A stretch of DNA of 64,000 bases from Janthinobacterium sp. 64 (GCF_002813325.1 NZ_PHUG01000001.1:2046001-2110000), one strand, 5' to 3'. Positions 8,691 through 20,346 are shown, counted from the stretch's first letter. A program made the numbers and translations. The notes: generated by a model not told the origin, from the letters alone.

Positions 8691-10472
8691 TTAGAAAGTA
8701 CGTGGTTTCGGTTTGAAGGTATCAACCGTCAAAGGCTTGGTCACGACTGGCTTGTATTCCAGTCGGTTGCCTTCCGAATACCACAGCGTGTGCTTCATCC
8801 AGTTGTCGTCGTCGCGGGTCGGGTGGTCGTCCTGGGCATGGGCGCCGCGCGATTCCTTGCGCGCTGCTGCCGAGACGATGGTCGCTTTCGCCGTTTCGAT
8901 CAGATTGTCCAGCTCCAGCGCTTCCACGCGGGCCGTGTTGAAGACCATCGATTTATCCTTGAAGGAGACGTGCTTGCGGCGCTCGTCGAGCTTCATGATT
9001 TCTTCGACGCCCTTGTTCAGCATCTCGTCGGTACGGAACACGCCGCAGTACTTCTGCATCGTTGCGCGGATGTCGTTCGCCACGCCCTGCACGGTTTCCG
9101 TGCCCGTCGAGTTTTCCAGGCGCGCCAGGCGGCCCATGGCAAATTCGGCGGCATCGGCTGGCAAAGGCTTGTTTTCCTTGGCTTTCAGGCCGCTGTTGAC
9201 GATATGGTTACCAGCCGCGCGGCCGAAGACCACCAGGTCGAGCAGCGAGTTCGTGCCCAGGCGGTTGGCGCCGTGCACGGACACGCAGGCGCATTCGCCG
9301 ATCGCGTACAGGCCGTTGACGACTTTCGCCGAATTATCCGGACCGGTCGGGGTGACGACCTGGCCGTGGATGTTCGTCGGGATGCCGCCCATCTGGTAGT
9401 GAATCGTCGGCACGACAGGAATCGGTTCCTTGGTCGCGTCGACGTTGGCGAATTTGTGGCCGATTTCCAGGATCGACGGCAGGCGCTTGGCGATGGTGTC
9501 GGCACCGATATGGCGCAGGTCCAGCATCACGTGGTCCTTGTTCGGACCGCAGCCGCGGCCTTCCTTGATTTCCTGGTCCATCGAACGCGAGACGAAGTCG
9601 CGCGGCGCCAGATCCTTCAGGGTCGGCGCATAGCGCTCCATGAAGCGTTCGCCTTCGCTATTGATCAGGATGCCGCCTTCGCCGCGCACGCCTTCGGTGA
9701 TCAAGACGCCCGCGCCGGCCACGCCGGTCGGGTGGAACTGCCAGAATTCCATGTCTTGCAGCGGCAAGCCGGCGCGGGCCGCCATGCCCATGCCGTCGCC
9801 GGTGTTGATGAAGGCATTCGTCGATGCGGCGAAGATGCGGCCTGCGCCGCCCGTTGCCATGACCGTCGTTTTTGCTTCCAGGATCATGCATTCGCCGGTT
9901 TCCATTTCCAGCGCCACGACACCGATCACGTCGCCTTCGGCGTCACGGATCAGGTCAAGTGCCATCCACTCGACGAAGAAGTGCGTACGGGCGCGGACGT
10001 TGCGCTGGTACAGCGTGTGCAACAGGGCGTGGCCGGTACGGTCGGCTGCGGCGCAAGCGCGCTGCACCGGCTTTTCGCCGAAGTGGGCCGTGTGGCCGCC
10101 GAACGGACGCTGATAGATCGTACCGTCAGGGTTGCGGTCGAATGGCATGCCGAAGTGTTCCAGTTCGTACACGACTTTCGGTGCTTCGCGGCACATGAAT
10201 TCGATGGCATCCTGGTCGCCCAGATAGTCGCCACCCTTGACGGTGTCGAACATGTGCCAGAACCAGTTGTCTTCGGCCATGTTGCCGAGCGACGCGCCGA
10301 TACCGCCCTGCGCTGCCACGGTGTGCGAGCGGGTCGGGAAAACTTTCGACAAAACAGCGACGTTCAGACCGGCTTCAGCCAGTTGCAACGACGCGCGCAT
10401 GCCGGAACCGCCGGCGCCAACGATGACCGCATCAAAGCGGCGGGTAGGGATTGCAGATTTATATGCTGCCAC
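8691..10472 (-). CDS. sdhA: Succinate dehydrogenase flavoprotein subunit
   Basis: Catalytic subunit of complex II that oxidises succinate to fumarate with covalently bound FAD. About 593 residues: FAD-binding Rossmann motif [15 protein letters not shown] near the N-terminus, the flavinylated His in [13 protein letters not shown], the substrate-site region [10 protein letters not shown], and the C-terminal helical domain. The start is the GTG at 10470-10472, two bases after the sdhD stop, giving an N-terminus that matches the family ([18 protein letters not shown]); a longer frame to 10607 runs back through sdhD and is rejected. Part of sdhC-sdhD-sdhA-sdhB. Confidence 0.96.
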   Translation of the reverse strand: MAAYKSAIPTRRFDAVIVGAGGSGMRASLQLAEAGLNVAVLSKVFPTRSHTVAAQGGIGASLGNMAEDNWFWHMFDTVKGGDYLGDQDAIEFMCREAPKVVYELEHFGMPFDRNPDGTIYQRPFGGHTAHFGEKPVQRACAAADRTGHALLHTLYQRNVRARTHFFVEWMALDLIRDAEGDVIGVVALEMETGECMILEAKTTVMATGGAGRIFAASTNAFINTGDGMGMAARAGLPLQDMEFWQFHPTGVAGAGVLITEGVRGEGGILINSEGERFMERYAPTLKDLAPRDFVSRSMDQEIKEGRGCGPNKDHVMLDLRHIGADTIAKRLPSILEIGHKFANVDATKEPIPVVPTIHYQMGGIPTNIHGQVVTPTGPDNSAKVVNGLYAIGECACVSVHGANRLGTNSLLDLVVFGRAAGNHIVNSGLKAKENKPLPADAAEFAMGRLARLENSTGTETVQGVANDIRATMQKYCGVFRTDEMLNKGVEEIMKLDERRKHVSFKDKSMVFNTARVEALELDNLIETAKATIVSAAARKESRGAHAQDDHPTRDDDNWMKHTLWYSEGNRLEYKPVVTKPLTVDTFKPKPRTF

Positions 10473-10474
10473 GA

Positions 10475-10840
10475 TTACACACTCCAGAGTATCTGTACCG
10501 TCCAGCCGGCACAAGCGATCAACCACAGCATGGTGGCAATTTGCAGGGTCAGACGGAGGCCAGCGCTTTTCACGTAGTCCATCCAGATGTCGCGTACGCC
10601 GACCCATGCGTGGTAGAACAGGGCGACGAAAGTCACCAAGCTGAACAATTTAAACCACTGCTGTGCGAACAGACCAGCCCAGCCTTCATAGCTGAAGTTG
10701 CTGCCAGTCAAGAAAGAAATCAGCAGGATGGCCACATAAGCCACCATGACGATGGCGGTGACGCGTTGCGCCAGCCAGTCGCGCAAGCCGTAATGGGCAC
10801 CGACGACGAGGCGTTTCGGTCCGATGTTATTGTCTGCCAT
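10475..10840 (-). CDS. sdhD: Succinate dehydrogenase membrane anchor subunit SdhD
   Basis: A 121-residue inner-membrane anchor of complex II that helps form the heme b and ubiquinone sites. Three hydrophobic helices are visible (about residues 25-46, 62-80 and 95-118). [15 protein letters not shown] after the second helix is the conserved segment with the heme-ligand His and quinone-site residues. Its ATG overlaps the sdhC stop by one base, so the two are translationally coupled. Confidence 0.94.
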   Translation of the reverse strand: MADNNIGPKRLVVGAHYGLRDWLAQRVTAIVMVAYVAILLISFLTGSNFSYEGWAGLFAQQWFKLFSLVTFVALFYHAWVGVRDIWMDYVKSAGLRLTLQIATMLWLIACAGWTVQILWSV

Positions 10841-11262
10841 TAAAATACTCCAAACAGTTTCAAAGCGACCAATGCCGTCAACACCACGCTCACGACCAGT
10901 ACGGACGTCGCGGTCTTGCGTGCCGAATCTTTTTCGATGGCAACGTGCACATCCATGAACAAGTGGCGGATACCAGCGCAGAAGTGGTGCAGGAAGGCCC
11001 AGACCAGACCCAGGGTGATCAGCTTGACGAACCAGTGCGAGGCGATGCCCTGGAAGTAAGCGTAGGACATTTCGGAACGCAAGCTCAGTTCCAGCATGTA
11101 CAGGATGCAGGGCAGCAGGGCGAACATGATGAAACCGCTGATGCGATGCAGGATCGAGACGATGGCGCCGACGGCCATGCGGTAGTTCGACAATTCGGTA
11201 ACATGAATGTTACGGAATTCCGGCCGTTCTTTTTTTGGTACTTCTCTTACGGCTTCAGACAT
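10840..11262 (-). CDS. sdhC: Succinate dehydrogenase cytochrome b556 subunit SdhC
   Basis: A 140-residue heme-b-binding membrane subunit of complex II. It carries the cytochrome b signature SILHRISGFIMF near residue 37 and HHFCAGIRHLFMDVH (heme-ligand His) in the middle, with three transmembrane helices. First gene of the sdh operon: the ATG at 11260-11262 is preceded by a very strong ribosome site (GGGGAGG, 7-8 bases upstream). About 300 bases upstream are free of genes and hold the operon promoter. Confidence 0.95.
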   Translation of the reverse strand: MSEAVREVPKKERPEFRNIHVTELSNYRMAVGAIVSILHRISGFIMFALLPCILYMLELSLRSEMSYAYFQGIASHWFVKLITLGLVWAFLHHFCAGIRHLFMDVHVAIEKDSARKTATSVLVVSVVLTALVALKLFGVF

Positions 11263-11567
11263 AACAAAACCTCCCCTTGATAACTAAATATTGAAGCGAA
11301 GCCGCGATTTTCGCCGATTTTCGCAACCCACACCAATATCTATTGTTGCATATAACCAAAATGGTTTTTTACTACAAAATATCGCGCTACTTTCCGTAGT
11401 TCACGTAATTTAATTACAGAATCGCCGGCAAAGCACGGCCCGCCGGAGCGGGCCATGCTTTAGCTGCGCTTTCTGCTGTCTCCGCTGCCCGCCTTGCGGC
11501 AGGCATCTTGCAAGCGATGCACTTCAGCCTTGCTGCTTTTCCGGGCACCCGCAGGCGCCCCGCCGCT
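11263..11567. promoter_or_regulatory. sdhC upstream region
   Basis: 305 bases between sdhC and the gntR gene, both on the minus strand. The half nearest sdhC is AT-rich and must hold the sdh promoter, but no -35/-10 pair stands out clearly enough to place it. The gntR-proximal half is GC-rich and holds the hairpin at 11430-11461. Confidence 0.5.
11430..11461 (-). terminator. Hairpin after the gntR gene
   Basis: AAAGCA-c-GGCCCGC pairs with GCGGGCC-a-TGCTTT around a CGGA loop, with a single mismatched position. The stem is strong but no clear U-tract follows on the minus strand, so termination between gntR and sdhC is probable rather than certain. Confidence 0.5.
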
Positions 11568-12449
11568 TCAGCTGAGTTCATTCTGATAATGATGACGACT
11601 GGTCAGATACAGGCCGCGGCGCAGTTCGACCGGCTTGTCGCCGTAGGTAAACGACACGCGCTCGGAACTGAGCAAGGGCGTGCCGAGCTCGATATTTAAC
11701 AATTGCGCGGCGCCCGCATCGGCGCACACGGCGCGGATCTGCTCGGACGCGCGTATCATGCGCGTGCCAAATTCCGTTTCGAACAGGCCGTACATGGGGC
11801 CCTTGTATTCCACCAGGCGCTCGGCCGTCAGCCCCTTGAAGATCAGGCCGGGCAGCCACAGCTCCTCGACGATGGTCGGCACGCCGTCGAAATACTGCAC
11901 GCGCTTGATGAAGATGACGGCGTCGCCGGACTTCAGGTCCATCAGGCGCGCCACGTCGGCCGGTGCGCGCACGCGTTTGACTTCGATAAATTTACTTTCG
12001 GGATAATGCGGCACGCCCTCGTCCGGCACCAGGCGCAGGAAGCGGAAATGCGCGCGCGCCTCATGGTGCGTGGAAACGAAGGTGCCCTTGCCCTGGCGGC
12101 GCATGACGAGGTTCTCGGCGGCCAGCTCATCAATGGCCTTGCGCACCGTGCCCTGGCTGACCTTGAAGCGCCCTGCCAGCTCGACTTCGCTGGGAATCAG
12201 TTCGCCCGGCTTCCACTCGCCCGATTGCAGGCTCTGCGTAATGAGCGCCTTGATCTGCTGGTACAGGGGACTGAAGGTCGGCGAAGCGCTGGCGACGGGC
12301 ATGGCCGGCGTAGTGGTATTGGCGCTGGCCACCACGGTGACGGGCGTGCTGGCCGCGGCGGCGGGCGTGGCCGGGGCGCCCGCGGTCGGACTGACCGCCC
12401 CGCTTGCAGCAGTGGCATTGTTGGTCAGATTGGACGAGGCGGAATTCAT
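11568..12449 (-). CDS. GntR-family regulator (HutC/UTRA type) of the TCA cluster
   Basis: A 293-residue regulator with three parts: an unusual ~60-residue Ala/Thr/Pro-rich N-terminal segment, a GntR winged HTH (PLYQQIKALITQSL, then IPSEVELAGRFKVSQGTVRKAI), and a UTRA ligand-binding domain (GLFETEFGTRMIRA, RVSFTYGDKPVELRRGLY at the end). The ATG at 12447-12449 is chosen; a GTG at 12465-12467 would add six residues. It lies between sdhCDAB and mdh, divergent from mdh, as in other Burkholderiales. A 16-base perfect palindrome lies between the two divergent genes and is the obvious operator candidate. The ligand is unknown; a TCA intermediate is plausible. Confidence 0.9.
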   Translation of the reverse strand: MNSASSNLTNNATAASGAVSPTAGAPATPAAAASTPVTVVASANTTTPAMPVASASPTFSPLYQQIKALITQSLQSGEWKPGELIPSEVELAGRFKVSQGTVRKAIDELAAENLVMRRQGKGTFVSTHHEARAHFRFLRLVPDEGVPHYPESKFIEVKRVRAPADVARLMDLKSGDAVIFIKRVQYFDGVPTIVEELWLPGLIFKGLTAERLVEYKGPMYGLFETEFGTRMIRASEQIRAVCADAGAAQLLNIELGTPLLSSERVSFTYGDKPVELRRGLYLTSRHHYQNELS

Positions 12450-12506
12450 AGTCCGACATTTCAACACAAATCACTGCCCGCGTCCAGTAAAACACTCGCA
12501 GTTATC

Positions 12507-12522
12507 TGTCTTATATAAGACA
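12507..12522. promoter_or_regulatory. 16-base palindrome, candidate operator between gntR and mdh
   Basis: TGTCTTATATAAGACA is perfectly self-complementary. It lies 11 bases upstream of the -35 box of the mdh promoter and about 60 bases upstream of the gntR start, and a further ATAAGA copy follows it. The position fits control of one or both divergent genes, probably by the adjacent GntR protein (inference). Confidence 0.6.
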
Positions 12523-12532
12523 TAAGATATGA

Positions 12533-12561
12533 TTGACAGATACAGATCAGAGGCCTAAACT
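12533..12561 (+). promoter_or_regulatory. Candidate sigma-70 promoter for mdh
   Basis: A perfect TTGACA -35 box (12533-12538), a 17-base spacer, and TAAACT (12556-12561) as the -10 box. It points toward mdh, leaving a leader of about 185 bases. It lies immediately downstream of the 16-base palindrome. Confidence 0.6.
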
Positions 12562-12753
12562 GCCTTCGATAAAACTTGTGAGCCAGCGTTTTATGTTGTC
12601 GGCCAGCCACTCTGGCCTCGTGCAGCACAAGCGTGACGGCGGCGTACACCAGCAATTCGGTGGCGCGTGCCGGTTTTGGTATCATTATAGTTTTTCCGGA
12701 TAAGCGTAAGCCCAGCTTCAAGCCCGTTTTCTTTCCCACTTTGGAGATTCATC

Positions 12754-13743
12754 ATGGCTAAAACCCCAATGCGTGTTGCAGTGACCGGCGCCGCCGGCCA
12801 GATCGGCTACGCCCTGTTGTTCCGCATCGCCAATGGCGACATGCTCGGCAAAGACCAGCCTGTCATCTTGCAACTGCTTGAAATCCCGGACGAAAAAGCC
12901 CAGAAGGCGCTCAAGGGCGTGATGATGGAAATCGACGACTGCGCCTTCCCGCTGCTGACGGAAATGACCGCCCACTCCGATCCGCTGACCGCCTTCAAGG
13001 ATGTCGACGTGGCCGTACTGGTTGGCGCGCGTCCACGCGGCCCAGGCATGGAACGCAAGGACCTGCTGGAAGCGAACGCGCAGATCTTCACGGTGCAAGG
13101 CAAGGCGCTCGACGCCGTCGCTTCGCGCAATGTCAAAGTGCTGGTGGTCGGCAACCCTGCCAACACCAACGCCTACATCGCCATGAAATCGGCACCATCG
13201 CTGCCGGCGAAAAACTTCACCGCCATGCTGCGCCTGGACCACAACCGCGCGCTGTCGCAAGTCGCTGCCAAGACCGGCACCGCCGTCAAGGATATCGAGA
13301 AGCTGACCGTCTGGGGCAACCACTCGCCAACGATGTACGCCGACTACCGTTTCGCCACCGTCAACGGCAAGGCTGTGAAAGACCTGATCAACGACCAGGA
13401 ATGGAACGCCAACACTTTCCTGCCAACCGTCGGCAAGCGCGGCGCGGCCATCATCGAAGCGCGCGGCCTGTCGTCGGCAGCGTCGGCAGCGAACGCCGCC
13501 ATCGATCACATCCATGACTGGATGCTGGGCACGGCTGGCAAGTGGACCACCATGGGCGTACCTTCCGATGGCTCGTATGGCATCCCTGAAGGCACCGTGT
13601 TCGGCTTCCCTGTCACCACCGACAACGGCGAGTACACCATCGTTCAAGGTCTGGAAATCGATGCATTCTCGCAAGAGCGCATCAACCTGACCCTGAAAGA
13701 ACTGACCGAAGAGCGCGAAGGCGTGAAACACCTGCTGGCCTAA
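12754..13743 (+). CDS. mdh: Malate dehydrogenase (NAD)
   Basis: Oxidises malate to oxaloacetate with NAD+, closing the TCA cycle. At 329 residues it belongs to the cytosolic/Thermus-like MDH group used by Burkholderiales. Visible are the NAD-binding [11 protein letters not shown], the mobile substrate loop [15 protein letters not shown] with its catalytic Arg residues, [18 protein letters not shown], and the active-site His in WGNHSPTMY. The start ATG (12754) has GGAG eight bases upstream. It is divergent from the GntR regulator and is followed by a CitE-like gene on the same strand after 127 bases. Confidence 0.97.
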   Translation: MAKTPMRVAVTGAAGQIGYALLFRIANGDMLGKDQPVILQLLEIPDEKAQKALKGVMMEIDDCAFPLLTEMTAHSDPLTAFKDVDVAVLVGARPRGPGMERKDLLEANAQIFTVQGKALDAVASRNVKVLVVGNPANTNAYIAMKSAPSLPAKNFTAMLRLDHNRALSQVAAKTGTAVKDIEKLTVWGNHSPTMYADYRFATVNGKAVKDLINDQEWNANTFLPTVGKRGAAIIEARGLSSAASAANAAIDHIHDWMLGTAGKWTTMGVPSDGSYGIPEGTVFGFPVTTDNGEYTIVQGLEIDAFSQERINLTLKELTEEREGVKHLLA

Positions 13744-13870
13744 GTCCAGTTCTGGCGGCGCGGCGCAAACGTGCCGCCCGCCAAAGAAGGCCGCCCCGCG
13801 AGATTCGCGGCGCGGCCTGCGCGGCCCGACTGTTTATCAAGTAGTTTTTACCTGCAGAAATGCCTTAAGC

Positions 13871-14869
13871 ATGCACCCTTCCGAGGTTTTATTCCAAGGC
13901 AAACGCCAGCCGCTGTTGCTCGCCGCTTGCGACCACTACGCCGGCTCTGAAAAGCTGATGCGTAAATCGATTGCTTTGCAACAAGAGCTTGGGCCCCTGT
14001 TCGACATCACGTTCGATTGCGAAGACGGCGCCAGCGCCGGCAATGAAGAGTCCCACGCCCACATGATTGCCGGCCTGCTGGCCAGCGACGAGAACCAGTT
14101 CAACCGCATCGGCGTGCGCGTGCACGACGTCGACAGCCCATTTTTCGCGCGCGACGTGGAAATCATCTGCGTCGCCGCAGCCCGCCTGGCCTACATCGCC
14201 GTGCCCAAGGTGGCAGGCGTGCAAGATGCCATGCTGGCCATCGACCTGATCAACCTGCACGCGCGCCGCGCCGGCCGCGACAACCTGCCCGTGCACATCC
14301 TGATCGAGACGCATGGCGCGCTGCGCGACGCCTACGCCATCGCCGCCCTGCCCCAGGTCGAATGCCTGTCCTTCGGCATCATGGATTTCGTTTCGGCCCA
14401 TTACGGCGCCATTCCCGCCGCCGCCATGCGCACGCCGGGCCAGTTTACGCACCCGCTGGTGGTGCGCGCCAAGCTGGAAGTGGCGGCCGCCTGCCACGCG
14501 CACGGCAAGGTGCCGTCGCATAACGTGACGACGGACGTGCGCGATTCGGCCGTGGTGGCGAATGACGCCCAGCGCGCAACGGCCGAGTTCGGCTACACGC
14601 GCATGTGGAGCATCCACCCGGACCAGATCAAGCCCATCATCAAGGCCTTTACGCCGCGCCTGTCCGAAGTCAACGAAGCGAGCAACATCCTCAATGAGGC
14701 GCTGCGCGCCAACTGGGGACCGATTGCGCAAAATGGCCGCTTGCATGACCGCGCCAGCTACCGATATTATTGGACCGTTTTACAACGCGCCAAACTGGCG
14801 GGCCTCGGCCTGCCCGAGGCGGCCGCTGCATTACTCAACGCCCCCTCTTCCAGCACCACTGAAAACTGA
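13871..14869 (+). CDS. HpcH/HpaI aldolase/citrate lyase (CitE-like) family protein
   Basis: A 332-residue member of the CitE/malyl-CoA lyase superfamily, (beta/alpha)8 barrels that cleave or form C-C bonds of CoA thioesters with Mg2+. The metal-site motif FDCEDGAS is visible near residue 49, with HILIETHGALRDAY and LSFGIMDFVSAHYG in the barrel and the C-terminal MWSIHPDQIKPI typical of this family. It stands alone, without citrate lyase alpha, gamma or CitC genes, so it is not a classical citrate lyase; a malyl-, citramalyl- or related CoA substrate is more likely. Its place between mdh and acnA suggests a link to central carboxylic acid metabolism. The exact reaction is not determinable here. 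Confidence 0.85.
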   Translation: MHPSEVLFQGKRQPLLLAACDHYAGSEKLMRKSIALQQELGPLFDITFDCEDGASAGNEESHAHMIAGLLASDENQFNRIGVRVHDVDSPFFARDVEIICVAAARLAYIAVPKVAGVQDAMLAIDLINLHARRAGRDNLPVHILIETHGALRDAYAIAALPQVECLSFGIMDFVSAHYGAIPAAAMRTPGQFTHPLVVRAKLEVAAACHAHGKVPSHNVTTDVRDSAVVANDAQRATAEFGYTRMWSIHPDQIKPIIKAFTPRLSEVNEASNILNEALRANWGPIAQNGRLHDRASYRYYWTVLQRAKLAGLGLPEAAAALLNAPSSSTTEN

Positions 14870-14882
14870 CAGGAATTACACG

Positions 14883-15428
14883 ATGTCCCTCTCCAAATTA
14901 GCCATTGCCTGCAGCGTCGCGCTGGGCGCCATGACCCTCACGCTGGCGCCAGCCAGCTTCGCCGCCACGGCAGAGGCAAATCCGAAGGCAGTCAAAGCCA
15001 AGCCCAAGGCCAAGACCACCAAGGCCAAGGCAGCCGCCAAGGAAGCCCATCCGCTCGCCATGTCGGTCGCCGACAAGGAAGAAGCCGATGAACCGAACAC
15101 CACAGGCGCGGCCTCCACCGATTTCAATTGTGAACTTGGTAATAAAATTACCATTTACACCAATGCGACTGACGACAAACACATCGCCCTGCGCTGGAAA
15201 AAGCGCCTGCACCGCCTGAGCCGCGTTGGCACCACCACCGGCGCCAACCGCTTCGAGAACCGCTTGTACGGCCTGGTCTGGATCGGCATCCCGGCCAAAG
15301 GCATGCTGCTCGATTCCAAGCAGGGCCGCCAGCTGGCCAATGAATGCAAGGATGCGGAGCAAGCCAAGCCGGCGGCAGTGGTGGAAGCGGCGCCATCGCT
15401 GGGCGTGCTGCCGGCCACCGGCGGCTGA
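14883..15428 (+). CDS. Exported MliC-like protein, putative lysozyme inhibitor
   Basis: A 181-residue secreted protein. Residues 1-27 form a Sec signal peptide (hydrophobic core SVALGAMTLTLAPASFA), followed by a Lys/Ala-rich linker (about residues 35-58). The C-terminal half resembles the MliC/PliC C-type lysozyme inhibitor fold: an opening FNCELGNKITIYTN with Cys83, a central GLVWIGIPAKGMLLD segment and a closing ANECK with Cys155, the two Cys positioned as in that family. The fit is by pattern, so the function is tentative. The ATG has AGGA eight bases upstream and lies 13 bases after the CitE-like gene, so the two are probably co-transcribed, with acnA downstream. Confidence 0.65.
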   Translation: MSLSKLAIACSVALGAMTLTLAPASFAATAEANPKAVKAKPKAKTTKAKAAAKEAHPLAMSVADKEEADEPNTTGAASTDFNCELGNKITIYTNATDDKHIALRWKKRLHRLSRVGTTTGANRFENRLYGLVWIGIPAKGMLLDSKQGRQLANECKDAEQAKPAAVVEAAPSLGVLPATGG

Positions 15429-15516
15429 TGTGAGCAGCAAGGGCCTCTTCGGGGGCTCAGTCATGTTTTGTAATTTGAATCATCAATAAATAGACGATAC
15501 CCAACAAGGAGAGGTC

Positions 15517-18237
<2,721 letters not shown>

Positions 18238-18260
18238 TCAGCCCAGCTGTGAGGTAAGAT

Positions 18261-18290
18261 AAAGCGCCGGTTCCGACCGGCGCTTTTTTT
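18261..18290 (+). terminator. Rho-independent terminator after acnA
   Basis: AAAGCGCCGGT and ACCGGCGCTTT pair around a TCCG loop and run into a T8 tract, 23 bases after the acnA stop. Confidence 0.93.
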
Positions 18291-18450
18291 TCATCCTGCT
18301 GCCCCGTTTTTACTTGAATTTTCGACTATTGGCATGATCTAAGAACAGCTTACGTATTGCGTGCGGCCGAATCCTCTACAATACGGTTATAAGGGTTTAT
18401 CATTGTTTGACTGATCCATTTTTTTCACTTTCCGAGACTCTTATCCCGCT

Positions 18451-19704
18451 ATGCGTCGTCCTTCCAAAGATTCATCCCATAAACTGACTGCCGACAGCCA
18501 GCGCCTGGTCACCTTTGCCCAGGCGATCGTACAGGCAGCCAGCCGTCTCGAAGAGCGGTCCTGGGAACACAGCCTGGATACGCAGCTCCAGAAATTACTC
18601 AAAACCGGCCACCAGGACACCATCGACAACACCCTGGGCAGCCTGTTCAAGGAAGACTTGAACGCCTACGACGTGCTGATGGACTGCGTTGAAGCCGTCA
18701 GCGAATCGACCGTCATCACGCATGAAGACGTGCGCTACGACGCCCTGCTCGTCGCCGTGCCCATCCTCGCGTGGACGCGCTTTTCCATCGCTTCCGGCCC
18801 GATGGCCGGCGATGCGCACGGCGTATTGTCCGCGCATTTCGCCGCCCACCTGCTGGCCGAAGGCACGAAGATGGCCATGGCGCCAACGCTCTACTCGATC
18901 GACCAGCTGCCGCGCAGCCACGTCGAGACGTACGTCAAGACGCAAAAGCTGGCACTGGCCGCACTGAAAGGCACGGCCGTCAAGCCGTCAGGCAAAGAGG
19001 CGGAAACGGCGCCCTTCCTGGCCGACACGCGCTACCTGCTGGTGGCCGTGGTAGCCCCAAGCGGCGCGCCGCTGTTCCGCTGGCAGACGCCGGCCAGCCA
19101 GCTCGACTTCATCGCCGAGCGCAGCGCCGCCCTGGACCAATGGCGCACGCAGGCGACGCCAACGTTCGCCCGCCTGCTGCCCGGCTGCGGCCTGGAACTG
19201 CTGCTGCCGGAAGCATACTACGTGGCCTGCCGCGAAGCGGACAAGCTGATACGCCCCGTCTCCGTGCGCGCCGCCGTACACTACCTGACGCACACCTTGG
19301 CCGTCGAGCCGTCGGAACTGCGCGCCGTCATCGCCGGCTTCGGCGAGGAAGCGGCCGATGGCCAGGTGGACGAGTACCGCATCGCCTTCACCCTGCGCCA
19401 GGCGCCGGACGTCATCTACGGCATCGTCTGGCCTTTGTACGGCCAGGAAGACGAGGATGGCACGCCGATCGAAGGCCTGATCCAGGTCGGCATCGCCGCG
19501 CTGGACAAGCAAAAGACGCCCGTCGATGAAATCATCGAGCACCTGAACGCGGCCGGCGTGACGCAGATCAAGCGCCACGCGGAACGCTTTGTCGGAGAGT
19601 ATTGCGACGACTGCGGCGCACCCCTGTTTGCCGACCCGGTCGGCGAGCTGGCGCATGCGGAAATGCCGGAAGATACGCCGCAAGGTACGGAACACTTCCA
19701 TTAA
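18451..19704 (+). CDS. DUF2863 family protein
   Basis: A 417-residue cytoplasmic protein of the DUF2863 family, known mainly from betaproteobacteria and with no assigned function. No signal peptide or membrane segment is visible. Near the C-terminus, EYCDDCGAPLFADP contains a CxxC pair that could bind a metal. The start at 18451 follows the acnA terminator by 160 bases, and a TACAAT -10-like box lies about 70 bases upstream, so it is likely its own transcription unit. It ends just before a REP-like repeat pair and a bidirectional terminator. Confidence 0.85.
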   Translation: MRRPSKDSSHKLTADSQRLVTFAQAIVQAASRLEERSWEHSLDTQLQKLLKTGHQDTIDNTLGSLFKEDLNAYDVLMDCVEAVSESTVITHEDVRYDALLVAVPILAWTRFSIASGPMAGDAHGVLSAHFAAHLLAEGTKMAMAPTLYSIDQLPRSHVETYVKTQKLALAALKGTAVKPSGKEAETAPFLADTRYLLVAVVAPSGAPLFRWQTPASQLDFIAERSAALDQWRTQATPTFARLLPGCGLELLLPEAYYVACREADKLIRPVSVRAAVHYLTHTLAVEPSELRAVIAGFGEEAADGQVDEYRIAFTLRQAPDVIYGIVWPLYGQEDEDGTPIEGLIQVGIAALDKQKTPVDEIIEHLNAAGVTQIKRHAERFVGEYCDDCGAPLFADPVGELAHAEMPEDTPQGTEHFH

Positions 19705-19712
19705 TGCAGGCT

Positions 19713-19798
19713 TGTCGGATTACGCGCTGCGCGCTAATCCGACCTACGCTGCTGTCATAAGCCGTAGGTCGGATTAGCCGGCACGGCGTAATCCGACA
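19713..19798. repeat. Pair of inverted REP-like elements
   Basis: Two copies of a ~35-base motif face each other: TGTCGGATTACGCG...TAATCCGACCTAC (19713-19747) and GTAGGTCGGATTAG...GTAATCCGACA (19764-19798). Each is internally dyad-symmetric (GTCGGATTA/TAATCCGAC), and the pair is separated by 16 bases. This is the arrangement of a BIME-like repetitive extragenic palindrome, in the gap between convergent genes. No other copy was noticed in the window. Confidence 0.8.
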
Positions 19799-19814
19799 AC
19801 AGCGTTGGCGCATA

Positions 19815-19844
19815 AAAAAGGCGGAACCGAGGTTCCGCCTTTTT
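19815..19844. terminator. Bidirectional terminator between convergent genes
   Basis: AAAAAGGCGGAACC and GGTTCCGCCTTTTT form a GC-rich stem with A and T runs on both sides. It serves the DUF2863 gene on the plus strand and the CYTH gene on the minus strand. Confidence 0.88.
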
Positions 19845-19869
19845 CATTGCAACGTCATTTACAACACCA

Positions 19870-20334
19870 TCACCACTGTGAAAACGGGTGGCGGATCAAA
19901 TTCGCGTTGTAGTAGCGCGCATCGCCCGACACTTCCGCGCCTATCCACTCGGGCTTCTCGAAGGCCTGGTCTTCCGAGGCCAGTTCGATCTCGGCCACCA
20001 CCAGGCCCGCATTGGCGCCGAGGAACTCGTCGACTTCCCACACCATGCCCGCGTGTTCGATGCGGTGGCGAACCTTTTCGATCAGCGGCTGCTCGCACAG
20101 GCCGTCGAGCAATTCGACGGCGTCGGCCAGCGGAATCGGATACTCCCACTCGCCGCGCGTCGCGCCCACGTTCGCGCCCTTGATGGTCAGCATCGCCTGT
20201 TCGCCCTCGATGCGCACGCGCACCACGCGCTCGCGCGCGGACGACAGATAGCCCTGACGCAGCAGCACCGCCTGGCCCAGGCCGCGCCAGGCATCGCCGG
20301 CCAGCAGGAATTTACGCTCGATCTCGACGCCCAT
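19870..20334 (-). CDS. CYTH domain protein (inorganic triphosphatase-like)
   Basis: A 154-residue single-domain CYTH protein. The N-terminal ExExK signature is present as VEIERKFL; the tunnel's basic and acidic residues can be seen in RVRIEGEQAMLTIKG, REWEYPI-like GEWEYPIPLADA, and VWEVDEFLG with AEIEL at the end. Bacterial CYTH proteins mostly hydrolyse inorganic triphosphate or make cyclic nucleotides; tripolyphosphatase activity is the more likely role, inferred from family. The ATG at 20332-20334 is used, although an in-frame TTG lies two codons upstream. It follows the M14 peptidase gene by 12 bases and is probably co-transcribed with it. Confidence 0.85.
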   Translation of the reverse strand: MGVEIERKFLLAGDAWRGLGQAVLLRQGYLSSARERVVRVRIEGEQAMLTIKGANVGATRGEWEYPIPLADAVELLDGLCEQPLIEKVRHRIEHAGMVWEVDEFLGANAGLVVAEIELASEDQAFEKPEWIGAEVSGDARYYNANLIRHPFSQW

Positions 20335-20346
20335 GATCAACGCCGT

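Noticed and set aside
7854..10577. 907-residue plus-strand frame opposite sdhA/sdhB
   Set aside because: Antisense shadow; it crosses several well-supported minus-strand genes and has no recognisable domain.
10473..10607. Longer N-terminus for sdhA starting at 10607
   Set aside because: The extension overlaps sdhD in another frame; the GTG at 10472 gives the family N-terminus and directly follows the sdhD stop.
13744..13870. Terminator after mdh
   Set aside because: The gap is GC-rich with partial dyads but no clean stem with a U-tract, so read-through into the CitE-like gene is as likely.
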